Part shown: one piece after another, positions 22,903 to 31,263 of the stretch
Position numbering within the stretch: position 1 is the stretch's first letter
How the letters are laid out: each line of letters begins with the position of its first letter
Origin: CAVZBW01 sp963778465
GTDB lineage: Bacteria > Actinomycetota > Acidimicrobiia > Acidimicrobiales > RAAP-2
Assembly (NCBI GenBank): GCA_963778465.1
Contig: CAVZUK010000003.1
Coordinates: 2,666,001 to 2,730,000, forward strand
Direction of reading: 5' to 3'
DNA length: 64,000 nucleotides
Program-made: the position numbers and the translations under genes
Notes under the pieces: generated by a model
The model's database searches: none
Told to the model about the DNA's origin: nothing
Seen by the model: only the letters and a program-made list of their open reading frames with translations

Positions 22903-25098
22903 TTACGACGAAGCGGTCGACGCAGTGGTGGATGCCGCGAAGGCTCCCTCCCCGGCCGCCACGACGCCGCGAACCAGTCCAGGTAGGGCGCCCCGGGCGG
23001 TCTGCGCGACCGGGGAGCCGGGGACGGCCGCAGCGATCTGCCCGACAAGGTCCCCCAGCTGCTTGACGATCCGCACGAAGTCACCGGGCGCCAGCTCGAC
23101 CCCGTCGGCACGAGCCACCTGCAGGACCGTGGCCAGCGAAGCGCCCCGGACCCAGGCGGCAACGGCGCCACCGAGCCCGTCCGCGCTCCGGCGGACCGGC
23201 GGCACGCGGTGGACCTCCTCGAGCGCGCGAACCCGCTCGGTGAGGGTCCGCACCTCCGCGAGCCGGTCCTGCAGGTCCTGCCTCCGACGCTCTCCGAGCT
23301 GCTCCCGGGCATCCCGACGCCGGCCGCCCTTGCGCCTTCTCTCACGGCCCCGGACCTCCGGCCGCCCGACGACCCGTTGCGAGCGCCGCGGCTCGAACAC
23401 GAGCGAGGAGAGGATGCCGGCCATCACGGAGGGCTCCGTGTCCAAGAGGCCCGATCGCAGGAGCTCCACCACCACGAGGTCCGCCTCGTGGTAGATGCGC
23501 GTCAACAGCTCGCCCTTCTCCGTCGCCGACCATCCGTGGACGTAGCCCAGCTCCTCGAGCACCGCGAGGCGTCGTCCCAGGAGATCGGCCAGGTAGCCGC
23601 CCGGCGGTTGGCGCCCGCCGGCTCGGGTCGGAGGGCCGGTGCTCGCTGCGGCCTGATCGTGCTGCCACTGGGCAAACGACTTTCGGAGCACCGCCAGGGC
23701 GTCGGCACGGTCGAACCGGCGGACCAGGTTGACCGCCAGGTTGTAGGTCGGACGGAACGACGAGCGGAGCGGCGGCGGCTCCCCCGCGGCCACCTGGGCC
23801 ATGCGGACGAGGGGAACCTCTGGCGACCAGAGCGCCACGGCGTGGCCCTCCTGGTCGAGACGTCTCCGGCCAGCCCTTCCCGTCAGCTGGGCGTAGTCCC
23901 CGGCGGTGAGCGGGGCGCGCCCGGCGGCACCGAACTTGGTGAAGCGCTCGAGGACGACCGTTCGGGCCGGCATGTTGATCCCCAGCGAGAGCGTCTCGGT
24001 GGCGAAGACGACCCGGAGCAGTCCTGCGGCGAAGCACTCCTCGACGGTCTCCCGAAAGGCCGGCACGAGGCCGGCGTGGTGTGCGGCGACACCCGACTCG
24101 AGCCCGCTCAGCCAATCCGGGTACCCGAGGACGCCCAGCTCGTCGTCCGTGATGCCCTCGACGTGGTCCTCGGCGATGGCCCGGATGCGAGACCGGTCGC
24201 CCCGCTCGGTGAGGCGCAGGCCGGCGCGTTGGCACTGGCCGACCGCGTCGTCACAAGCGGCTCGGCTGAAGATGAAGACGATCGCGGGCAGCAGATCGAC
24301 GTCGTCGAGCAGCTCCGCCAGCTCGGTGCGCCGGGGAGTGCGAAACGGCGCCAGCGAGCGCCGGCCGCGTGCCGGGACACCCGGGGGGCGATCCCGATCG
24401 GCGCGCCGCACGCGCTCGTCGACTGCCGCAGCCTCGCTCGAGGGATGCTTCCCGTCGAGTAGCGGCCGGAGCTCGGGTTGGTCCGCCCCGGGGATGGTGA
24501 TCGCGAAGTGATGCCGCAGGGAGATCGGGCGGCGCCGTTCCACGACGACGTCCGTCGGACCGCGTACGGAGGCCAGCCAGCCGCCGAGGTCCGGGGCATT
24601 GGCGACGGTTGCGGAGAGGCAGACGAGGGAGACGTCGCGGGGGGCGAGCACGATCACCTCCTCCCACACGCCGCCGCGGTAGGGGTCCTGGAGATAGTGG
24701 ACCTCGTCGAGCACGACGACCCGGAGACCCGCGAGGAGCTCCGACCCGGCGAGGAGCATGTTCCGCAGCACCTCGGTGGTCATCACGACGATCGGCGCGT
24801 CCGCCCGCCGTGACGTGTCGCCGGTCAGGAGGCCGACGCGGTCCTCGCCGTAGGTGCCGGCGAGCTCTCCGTACTTCTGGTTGGAGAGGGCCTTCAAGGG
24901 TGTCGTGTAGAAGGCCTTGCTCCGGCCGGCCAGGGTCCGGCCGATCGCGTAGTCGGCCACGAGCGTCTTCCCCGACCCCGTGGGGGCGCTCACCAGGACG
25001 GATCTTCCGGCGTCGATCGCATCGAACGCCTCGAGCTGGAAGCGATCGACGGTATAGGGCAGCCGCGCGAGGAAGGCCGCCCGAGCGTCGCGCGTCAA
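22903..25098 (-). CDS. Ski2/HelY-type DEAD/DExH RNA helicase
   Basis: 731 residues. Motif I SAPTGSGKTLVADYA, Ia TTPLKALSNQK, motif II DEVHYLQD (DEVH), motif III SATVANA, motif VI QLTGRAGRRRLDQEG, all characteristic of Ski2-like helicases such as actinobacterial HelY. It is shorter than the about 900-residue HelY proteins, and the C-terminal region is reduced. Likely 3'-5' ATP-dependent RNA unwinding in RNA decay or ribosome processing. The start is a TTG overlapping the tatC stop (TTGA). Sequence upstream in the same frame is the out-of-frame shadow of tatC. Confidence 0.9.
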   Translation of the reverse strand: MTRDARAAFLARLPYTVDRFQLEAFDAIDAGRSVLVSAPTGSGKTLVADYAIGRTLAGRSKAFYTTPLKALSNQKYGELAGTYGEDRVGLLTGDTSRRADAPIVVMTTEVLRNMLLAGSELLAGLRVVVLDEVHYLQDPYRGGVWEEVIVLAPRDVSLVCLSATVANAPDLGGWLASVRGPTDVVVERRRPISLRHHFAITIPGADQPELRPLLDGKHPSSEAAAVDERVRRADRDRPPGVPARGRRSLAPFRTPRRTELAELLDDVDLLPAIVFIFSRAACDDAVGQCQRAGLRLTERGDRSRIRAIAEDHVEGITDDELGVLGYPDWLSGLESGVAAHHAGLVPAFRETVEECFAAGLLRVVFATETLSLGINMPARTVVLERFTKFGAAGRAPLTAGDYAQLTGRAGRRRLDQEGHAVALWSPEVPLVRMAQVAAGEPPPLRSSFRPTYNLAVNLVRRFDRADALAVLRKSFAQWQHDQAAASTGPPTRAGGRQPPGGYLADLLGRRLAVLEELGYVHGWSATEKGELLTRIYHEADLVVVELLRSGLLDTEPSVMAGILSSLVFEPRRSQRVVGRPEVRGRERRRKGGRRRDAREQLGERRRQDLQDRLAEVRTLTERVRALEEVHRVPPVRRSADGLGGAVAAWVRGASLATVLQVARADGVELAPGDFVRIVKQLGDLVGQIAAAVPGSPVAQTARGALPGLVRGVVAAGEGAFAASTTASTASS

Positions 25099-25844
25099 CG
25101 TCCGAGGAGTTTGCCGACGAAGATGGCGAGGAAGTAGAAGACGATGAGGGGCACGGCCAGGACCATCATCGAGAAGGGATCGGCGCTCGGGGTGAAGATC
25201 GCCGCCACGGCCGTGATGGCGATGATGGCGTAGCGCCACCAGCTGAGCAGGCGCTTGGGGGAGAGGACTCCCGCCAGCTCGAGCGCGACGAGGATCACCG
25301 GGAATTCGAAGGTCGCACCGAACAGCGCCATCATCAGGAGCACGAGGCTCAGGTACTGGTTGGGGTTGTAGATCTGCTTCAGGCTCGGCCCTCCGATGCG
25401 CTCGAGGAACCCGAGCGCGTGGGGCAGCGAGTAGTACGCCAGTGCGCAGCCGAGCAGGAAGAGCACGATCGAGCAGGCGACGAAGGGAATGGCGTAGCGC
25501 TTCTCCCTGGGGTTGAGCCCCGGCGTGATGAAGCGCCAGACCTGCCAGAGGATGATCGGCGAGGCCAACACGAGCCCGCCGAATCCCGCCATCTTGATGC
25601 GCAGCGAGAGGCCGTCGAGCGGGCTTGTCACGTACAGCTGGCACGAACCGTGCGTGACCTGGCAGTAGGGGTGCTGCAGGATGTGCAGCATCGGCTGGTA
25701 GAGGAAGAAGGCGACGACCGCGGCCACGCTGAGGGCGAGGACGCTCAGGACGAGACGGCGCCTGAGCTCTCCCAGGTGCTCCGTCAGAGTCATGGCGTCG
25801 GGCGACGGTCGGGACCGCCGGGCTCCCGTGACGCGTAACGCCAT
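25095..25844 (-). CDS. tatC: Twin-arginine translocase subunit TatC
   Basis: 249 residues, six hydrophobic helices. TLTEHLGELRRRLV at the N-terminus is the conserved signal-peptide-binding region, TSPLDGLSLRIKMAGFGGLVLASPIILWQVWRFITPGL covers the first periplasmic loop and helix, and FTPSADPFSMMVLAVPLIVFY is near the end. It forms the Tat receptor with TatB. The ATG has GAGGAGAT upstream. The gene lies 37 bp downstream of the TatB-like gene. Confidence 0.95.
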   Translation of the reverse strand: MALRVTGARRSRPSPDAMTLTEHLGELRRRLVLSVLALSVAAVVAFFLYQPMLHILQHPYCQVTHGSCQLYVTSPLDGLSLRIKMAGFGGLVLASPIILWQVWRFITPGLNPREKRYAIPFVACSIVLFLLGCALAYYSLPHALGFLERIGGPSLKQIYNPNQYLSLVLLMMALFGATFEFPVILVALELAGVLSPKRLLSWWRYAIIAITAVAAIFTPSADPFSMMVLAVPLIVFYFLAIFVGKLLGR

Positions 25845-25881
25845 CAGGTCAGATCTCCTCGTGTCGTACGGAGCGGCTCTC

Positions 25882-26403
25882 TCAGTTCAAGCTCGGGTCG
25901 TCGGGGACCGTGAACCGGTAGGACCGGGTACCGCCGTGAGAGGACCCCACGACCGGCGGTGGGGCCTGTGCCGGGGCCGAACCAACCTCGAGACCGGTTC
26001 CTGTCTCCGTACTTTCTTCGGTGCCGGTCTGCGGTTTGTCTTGGAGAGCTTTGTCGGGGACGGCCTTGTTTTGGACGGTCTTCTCTTCGCCGACGGCGGA
26101 GCCTCCGTCGCCCTCGTCCGAGGCGCTCGTGTCGGGCTCGTCCTTGGTCGTGGTGTCCCCGTGCAGGTCCGCCAGGTTGTCGAGGAAGCTCATCGGGGAT
26201 CGGACCGCTCGGACGATCTCGTGGGTGGCGGGAAGGTCCGGGACCGTCTCGCGGATCTCCTCCTCCATGCGCTGCCGGAACTTCCGGAAGGCACTCCAGC
26301 CCGCCCCGATCTGGCGCGCGGCCTGCGGCACCTTGTCCGGGCCAAGCAGCAACAGCGCCACCACCAGGACGATCAGCACCTTGAGCGGGCTAATGGTGAT
26401 CAC
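25882..26403 (-). CDS. TatA/TatB-like Tat translocase component
   Basis: 173 residues. One N-terminal transmembrane helix (PLKVLIVLVVALLLLGPDKVPQAARQIG) with the Gly-Pro hinge, an amphipathic helix, then a long acidic disordered tail. The length and the LLGPDKVP motif favour TatB over TatA. No second TatA-like gene is in the window, so a bifunctional TatA/B or a distant tatA are both possible. GTG start. Confidence 0.85.
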   Translation of the reverse strand: MITISPLKVLIVLVVALLLLGPDKVPQAARQIGAGWSAFRKFRQRMEEEIRETVPDLPATHEIVRAVRSPMSFLDNLADLHGDTTTKDEPDTSASDEGDGGSAVGEEKTVQNKAVPDKALQDKPQTGTEESTETGTGLEVGSAPAQAPPPVVGSSHGGTRSYRFTVPDDPSLN

Positions 26404-26455
26404 CGGACCGAGTCTACCGAGGGCACCCCGGGGCGTCGGGCCGGGGGGTCGCGGC

Positions 26456-26511
26456 CCTCACCGGAGAACCTCACCGGAACCTCACCGGAGCCCCAAAGGA
26501 GCCCCAAAGGA
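26456..26511. repeat. Short tandem repeats between pafA and the Tat genes
   Basis: CCTCACCGGA occurs at 26456, 26469 and 26480 (spacings of 13 and 11 bp), followed directly by two exact copies of GCCCCAAAGGA (26490 and 26501, 11 bp apart). The spacing is about one helical turn. The array lies downstream of pafA and upstream of the TatB-like gene. Confidence 0.75.
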
Positions 26512-26527
26512 GCCACCTGCCGGTACC

Positions 26528-27886
26528 TCAGAGCGAGGCGATCAGGCGCTCCACGCGCTCGTCGTGCGAGCGGAAAGGGTCCTTGAGCAGGACCGTCCGC
26601 TGAGCCTGGTCGTTGAGCTTCAGGTGCACCCAATCGACCGTGAAGTCCCGGCGCCGCTCCTTGGCCCGGCGCACGAAGGAACCTCGCAGCCGGGCCCGGG
26701 TGCTCTGCGGGGGCTGGGTCATGGCGTTGGCGATGTCGGCGTCGGTGCACACCCGGTCGACCTGGTCCCGTTGCTGCAATCGATAGAAGAGGCCTCGCGA
26801 GCGGTCGACGTCGTGGTACAGCAGGTCGACCATGGCCACCTTGGGGTGCGCCAGGGTCACGTCGTTGCGGCGGCGCATCTCCTCGACCAGGCGGTACTTG
26901 GCCACCCAGTCGCACTCCCGCCACAGCGACAGGGGGTCGGACTCGAGGCCCTTCAAGCAGTGCTCCCACATCTCGAGGGCCATCTCCTGCTCCGGTGAGA
27001 GCCCGCGCTTGTCGCGGAACCGCATCGCGCGCTCCAGGTAGTCGAGCTGGATGTCGAGCGCCCGCATCTCGCGGCCGTTGGCCAAGCGGACGCGTCGTTG
27101 GCAGGTCACGTCGTGGCTGATCTCACGGATGGCGCGGATGGGATTCTCCAAGGTGAGGTCGCGCAGCACGGTGCCGGGGTCCTCGAGCATCGTGAGCAAG
27201 ATGCTCGTGGCGCCGACCTTCAGATAGCTCGCGTACTCGCTCATGTTCGAGTCGCCCACGATGACGTGCAGCCGGCGGAACCGCTCCGCATCGGCGTGCG
27301 GCTCGTCGCGGGTGTTGATGATGGGGCGGCTCCGAGTCGTCGCGGACGACACTCCCTCCCAGATGTGCTCGGCGCGTTGGCTGATGCAGAACATCGCACC
27401 TCGGGCCGTCTGGAGCACCTTGCCCGCGCCAGAGTAGATCTGGCGGGTGACCAGGAACGGGATCAGCACCTCGGTGTAGCGGCTGAAGTCGTCGTTGCGT
27501 TCCGTCAGGTAGTTTTCGTGGCAGCCGTAGGAGTTGCCGGCGGAATCGGTGTTGTTCTTGAACAGGTACACCTCCCCCCGGATGCCCTCCTCGCGCAGTC
27601 TCGACTGTGCCCCGGTGACGAGCTGGGAGAGGATCCACTCCCCCGCCTTGTCGTGGGTCACGACGTCGAGCACCCGGTCGCACTCGGGTGTCGCGTACTC
27701 GGGATGGCTCCCCACGTCGAGATAGAGCCGGGCGCCGTTCTCCAGGAAGACGTTGCTCGACCGGCCCCAGCTGACGACCCGCCGGAAGAGGTACCGGGCG
27801 ACCTCGTCGGGGCTCAGGCGGCGCTGGCCCCGGAGCGTGAAGGTCACCCCGTATTCGTTCTCCAGCCCGAAGATCCGCCGGTCCAC
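26528..27886 (-). CDS. pafA: Pup-protein ligase PafA
   Basis: 452 residues of the carboxylate-amine ligase fold. It activates the C-terminal Glu of deamidated Pup with ATP and joins it to substrate lysines. Visible signatures: RRIFGLENEYG at residues 4-13 (metal-binding Glu) and ARLYLDVGSHPEYATPE with probable catalytic Asp57. KNNTDSAGNSYGCHENYL and TGAGKV are also family-typical. GTG start. It is the distal gene of the ARC-Dop-Pup-PrcB-PrcA-PafA series on one strand. Confidence 0.96.
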   Translation of the reverse strand: MDRRIFGLENEYGVTFTLRGQRRLSPDEVARYLFRRVVSWGRSSNVFLENGARLYLDVGSHPEYATPECDRVLDVVTHDKAGEWILSQLVTGAQSRLREEGIRGEVYLFKNNTDSAGNSYGCHENYLTERNDDFSRYTEVLIPFLVTRQIYSGAGKVLQTARGAMFCISQRAEHIWEGVSSATTRSRPIINTRDEPHADAERFRRLHVIVGDSNMSEYASYLKVGATSILLTMLEDPGTVLRDLTLENPIRAIREISHDVTCQRRVRLANGREMRALDIQLDYLERAMRFRDKRGLSPEQEMALEMWEHCLKGLESDPLSLWRECDWVAKYRLVEEMRRRNDVTLAHPKVAMVDLLYHDVDRSRGLFYRLQQRDQVDRVCTDADIANAMTQPPQSTRARLRGSFVRRAKERRRDFTVDWVHLKLNDQAQRTVLLKDPFRSHDERVERLIASL

Positions 27887-27931
27887 GAGGTCACCGTAAC
27901 GCGGCGCGGGGCGAACCGGTCACCGCGAGGC

Positions 27932-28702
27932 CTACGGGGTGCCTCCGGTATCCTCGCCGGAGGTCTCCCCGGGCTCCTCCCCGCCGCCGTCGGTCGCTCC
28001 GGGCTCGCTCGGCTCCCGCCGCACCGAACGCAGGAGCTCGTCCAGGTCGCCGTCGGTGATGCGCTGAAAGGTCCGCCGCCCGTTGTTCCGGGAGAGCACG
28101 GCCACCTCGAGATCGCGCCCTTCGAGCCGACGGTCGGGCCCCTCGAGGGACCCCACCGCGAGACCGAGGGCCGCGGACAGCTCCTGCTCGGGTTGCCAGC
28201 CCTGCTGCACCCGATCGGCGATGGCCTCGGCCTCGCCTCCGAGAACCGCGAAGCGGTCCTCGTCGGTGATGGTTCCCTCGTAGGCGATGTGGTACAGCTG
28301 GTTGGGCCGGCCGTGCGATCCCAGCTCGGCCACGAGGATCTCCACCTCGAGCGGCTTCATCTCGTGCGTGAAGACGTTGCCGAGAAACTGTGCATACAGG
28401 TTGGCCAGCGAGCGCGCGTCGACGTCCTCGCGGCTGAACGTGAAGCCCTTGGTGTCGGCATGGCGGACGCCCGCCACCCTCAGCTGGTCGTACTCGTTGT
28501 ACTTGCCGACACCGGCAAAGGCGATGCGGTCGTAGATCTCGCTGACCTTGTGCAACGAGCGTGAGGGGTTCTCCGCCACGATCAGGACGCCGTCGCGGTA
28601 GTTGGAGGCGACGAGGGAGCGGCCGCGTGCGATGCCCTTCTGGGCATACTCCGCGCGGTCCTTCATGACCTGTTCGGGCGCCACGTAGAAGGGCATCGTC
28701 AT
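27932..28702 (-). CDS. prcA: 20S proteasome alpha subunit PrcA
   Basis: 256 residues. MPFYVAPEQVMKDRAEYAQKGIARGRSLVA is the actinobacterial alpha-subunit N-terminus, followed by the alpha signature VAENPSRSLHKVSEIYDRIAFAGVGKYNEYD. There is no catalytic Thr; the subunit forms the outer gating rings. The C-terminus is an acidic Gly/Glu-rich tail. Its ATG overlaps the prcB stop (ATGA, 28699-28702), ensuring coupled synthesis with the beta subunit. Confidence 0.96.
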   Translation of the reverse strand: MTMPFYVAPEQVMKDRAEYAQKGIARGRSLVASNYRDGVLIVAENPSRSLHKVSEIYDRIAFAGVGKYNEYDQLRVAGVRHADTKGFTFSREDVDARSLANLYAQFLGNVFTHEMKPLEVEILVAELGSHGRPNQLYHIAYEGTITDEDRFAVLGGEAEAIADRVQQGWQPEQELSAALGLAVGSLEGPDRRLEGRDLEVAVLSRNNGRRTFQRITDGDLDELLRSVRREPSEPGATDGGGEEPGETSGEDTGGTP

Positions 28703-29529
28703 CGCCGCGCCACCCCCCCTCCGGCCCCGGTGCTGCCGGCCGCGCCGAGGCGTCGGCGCTCGACGAGGGACGAGAACCGCTCGGCGACCTCGGATCCGGG
28801 GATCTCCCGGTAGCCCTCGGAGTCGACGGCGGCGACCAGCGGGTAGATGCCACGGACGAGATCCGGCCCGCCGGTTGCGGAGTCCTCCTCTGCGGCCTCG
28901 TAGAGGGCCGTGATGGCGAGGTCCAGGCCCTCGCTCAACGAGAGGCCCTCCCGCCAGCCCAGCTTGATGGTGGTCCGCGCGTCGCGGCCGCCCGAGCCGG
29001 TGGCCTGGAAGTCGGACTCCTCGTAGTGACCGCCGGTGATGTCGTAGGTGAAGATCCGCCCGGTCTCCCGGCGACGGTCGTACCCAGCGAACAGCGGAAC
29101 GACGGCCAGGCCCTGGAACGCCATGGGGAGGTGCTCACGTACCATCTGCGCGAGCTGGTTGGCCTTGCCCTCGAGGCTGAGCGTCACCCCCTCGACCTTC
29201 TCGTAGTGCTCGAGCTGTACCTGGAACAGCCGGACCATCTCGACGGCAGGCCCCGCGGCGCCGGCGATGGCGACGGCGGACCAGCGATCGGCGGGGAAGA
29301 CCTTCTGCATGGCCCGGTGTGCGATGGCGTGACCCTCGGTCGCCCGGCGGTCTCCGGCCATCACGATGCCGTCCACGTAGCGCAGGCTCACCACGGTCGT
29401 GCCGTGGCGGACGGCGAGGGGCGACTCGGCGTTGAGCGGAGCCTGGGCGTCGGGGCGAGCCGTACGGCGCAGAAGCGCTGCGAAGTCTGGTCCGGGGTCC
29501 TCGGTGGTGGGGAAGAGCGGGAGGCTCAC
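28699..29529 (-). CDS. prcB: 20S proteasome beta subunit PrcB
   Basis: 276 residues. A propeptide of about 43 residues ends in VRHG, and autocleavage would expose Thr44 (TTVVSLRYVDGIVMAGDRRAT). Lys in the GDRRAT-downstream strand and the SGGRDARTTIKLG region complete the active site. The Ala/Gly-rich C-terminus is unremarkable. GTG start 7 bp after the pup stop. Confidence 0.96.
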   Translation of the reverse strand: MSLPLFPTTEDPGPDFAALLRRTARPDAQAPLNAESPLAVRHGTTVVSLRYVDGIVMAGDRRATEGHAIAHRAMQKVFPADRWSAVAIAGAAGPAVEMVRLFQVQLEHYEKVEGVTLSLEGKANQLAQMVREHLPMAFQGLAVVPLFAGYDRRRETGRIFTYDITGGHYEESDFQATGSGGRDARTTIKLGWREGLSLSEGLDLAITALYEAAEEDSATGGPDLVRGIYPLVAAVDSEGYREIPGSEVAERFSSLVERRRLGAAGSTGAGGGVARR

Positions 29530-29535
29530 GGGGAG

Positions 29536-29733
29536 CTACTGGCCGCCCTTCTGGACGTAGTTGCGGACGAACTCCTCCGCGTTGTCCTCCAGCACCTCGT
29601 CGATCTCGTCCAGCAGGTCGTCGAGCTCCGCCTTGATCTTGTCGCCGCGCTCCGCGCCTGCCGGCGTCGGCTCCTCGACCACCTCCTCGGTGCGTTCTGG
29701 TGCGGGTCGTCGCCGCTGTTCACGTTCTGCCAT
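29536..29733 (-). CDS. pup: Prokaryotic ubiquitin-like protein Pup
   Basis: 65 residues, acidic and largely disordered, with a central-to-C-terminal helix (IKAELDDLLDEIDEVLEDNAEEFVRNYVQ) and the hallmark C-terminus KGGQ. The terminal Gln is deamidated to Glu by Dop before ligation by PafA. It lies between dop and prcB. Confidence 0.97.
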   Translation of the reverse strand: MAEREQRRRPAPERTEEVVEEPTPAGAERGDKIKAELDDLLDEIDEVLEDNAEEFVRNYVQKGGQ

Positions 29734-29747
29734 GTGTCGTCATCCCC

Positions 29748-31238
29748 TCAAGAGCTCAATCGTTGCAGGAGCTCGGCCGGTGTGGCACTCGAGTCGAGAA
29801 GCGCCGCGGTGTGGGCGGCCGTCCCCTTGAGGGGGTCCATCATAGGGACGCGCCGCAGCGGGTCGGAACCAAGGTCGAACACGAGCGAGTCCCAGTTGGC
29901 GGTCACGACGGCCTCGGGCCAGCGCGCCAAGCACTGGCCGCGGAACCAGGCGCGGGTGTCGGTGGGTGGCTCGGTGACGCAGCGCCGGACCTCGGCGTCG
30001 TCCACCAGCCTCTCCATGCCCAGCCGGGCGTACAGCGAGCGCTCCGGGCGGAGGTCGTGGTACTGGAGGTCGAGTGCAGCCAGTCGGTGGTCGTCCCAGT
30101 CGCACGAGTGACGCTCCCGGTAGGCCTCGACCATCTGCAGCTTGGCCACCCAGTCCAGCTGGCGCGCCAGCTCGCTCGGATCGCCCTCCAGCCCGCGCAG
30201 GACCGATTCCCAGCGCTGGAGCACCATCCCGGCCATCTCCTCGCTGCCGAAGATCTCCTCGCCGCGGTCCTTCGCGTAGCGCTCGGCGGCCGAGTACAGC
30301 TCCCACTGGATGTCGAGTGCGCTGATCGTCGAGCGGTCCGCCAGGACGAGTGGACGGCTCACGGTCAGGTCGGCGGACACCTGGTGCATGGAGCGGACCG
30401 GGTCCTCGAGGTCGAGCTCACGCGACGGGGTGACCTCGTCCTCGATCATGGCGAGGACCAGCGCGGTCGTGCCAGCCTTCAAGAAGGTGGCCACCTCCGA
30501 GAGGTTGGCGTCGCCAACGATGACGTGGAGCCGGCGGAACCGACGAGGGTCGGCATGGGGCTCGTCCCGGGTGTTGACGATGGGACGCTTCAAGGTGGTC
30601 TCGAGGCCGACCACCTCCTCGAAGAACTCGGCCCGCTGGGACACCTGGAACGGGACCTGCCGGGGGTCGAGGGCCGGCGTCTCGGTGCCGACCTTGCCCG
30701 CCCCCGTGTAGATCTGCCGGGACACGAAGTGCGGCACCACCCCGACGACCACGCGGGAGAACGGGACCGCACGGTCCATCAGGTAGTTCTCGTGGCAGCC
30801 GTAGGAGTTCCCCTTGCCGTCCGAATTGTTCTTGTAGACGACGACGGGCGGGCTGTCGGGCATGAGGGCGCGCGCCGCGATCATCGAACGCCGGAGCACC
30901 TCCTCCCCCGCCTTGTCGTACCGGACGACCTCGAGCGGGTCGGCACATTCGGGGCACGAGTACTCCGGGTGCGCATGGTCCACGTAGTAGCGGGCCCCGT
31001 TGGTCAACACGGTGTTGGCGAGGTGGGTCTCGACCACGGGAGGGAGCGCGTCCTCGCGGGCAAAGCCCCGGGCGTCCTTGCCCGGTGACTCGTCCTCGAA
31101 GTCCCATCCGGTCCGACGGTCGACCTCGGCCGCGTAGGCATTGACCAGGATCGAGGACGCGGCGATGGGGTTGCCCTCACCCGAGCCCGACGTGACGCCG
31201 TACTCGGTCTCGATGCCGCAGATCTTGGCGACGGCCAC
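29748..31238 (-). CDS. dop: Pup deamidase/depupylase Dop
   Basis: 496 residues, paralogous to PafA. KICGIETEYGVT near the N-terminus supplies the metal-binding Glu; GARYYVDHAHPEYSCPE contains the presumed catalytic Asp87; KNNSDGKGNSYGCHENYLMD and TGAGKVGTE follow. It deamidates Pup's terminal Gln and removes Pup from substrates. The Dop-specific insert after residue about 40 is present (TGWDFEDESPGKDARGF). GTG start. Confidence 0.96.
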   Translation of the reverse strand: MAVAKICGIETEYGVTSGSGEGNPIAASSILVNAYAAEVDRRTGWDFEDESPGKDARGFAREDALPPVVETHLANTVLTNGARYYVDHAHPEYSCPECADPLEVVRYDKAGEEVLRRSMIAARALMPDSPPVVVYKNNSDGKGNSYGCHENYLMDRAVPFSRVVVGVVPHFVSRQIYTGAGKVGTETPALDPRQVPFQVSQRAEFFEEVVGLETTLKRPIVNTRDEPHADPRRFRRLHVIVGDANLSEVATFLKAGTTALVLAMIEDEVTPSRELDLEDPVRSMHQVSADLTVSRPLVLADRSTISALDIQWELYSAAERYAKDRGEEIFGSEEMAGMVLQRWESVLRGLEGDPSELARQLDWVAKLQMVEAYRERHSCDWDDHRLAALDLQYHDLRPERSLYARLGMERLVDDAEVRRCVTEPPTDTRAWFRGQCLARWPEAVVTANWDSLVFDLGSDPLRRVPMMDPLKGTAAHTAALLDSSATPAELLQRLSS

Positions 31239-31263
31239 GGCCCGACCCTATCGGGATCGTCGG

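Noticed and set aside
22903..25644. A 913-residue helicase starting inside tatC
   Set aside because: The upstream part is the out-of-frame shadow of tatC; the real start is the TTG overlapping the tatC stop.
26456..26511. CRISPR array
   Set aside because: Units are 10-13 bp without spacers, far from any cas gene, so they are simple tandem repeats.
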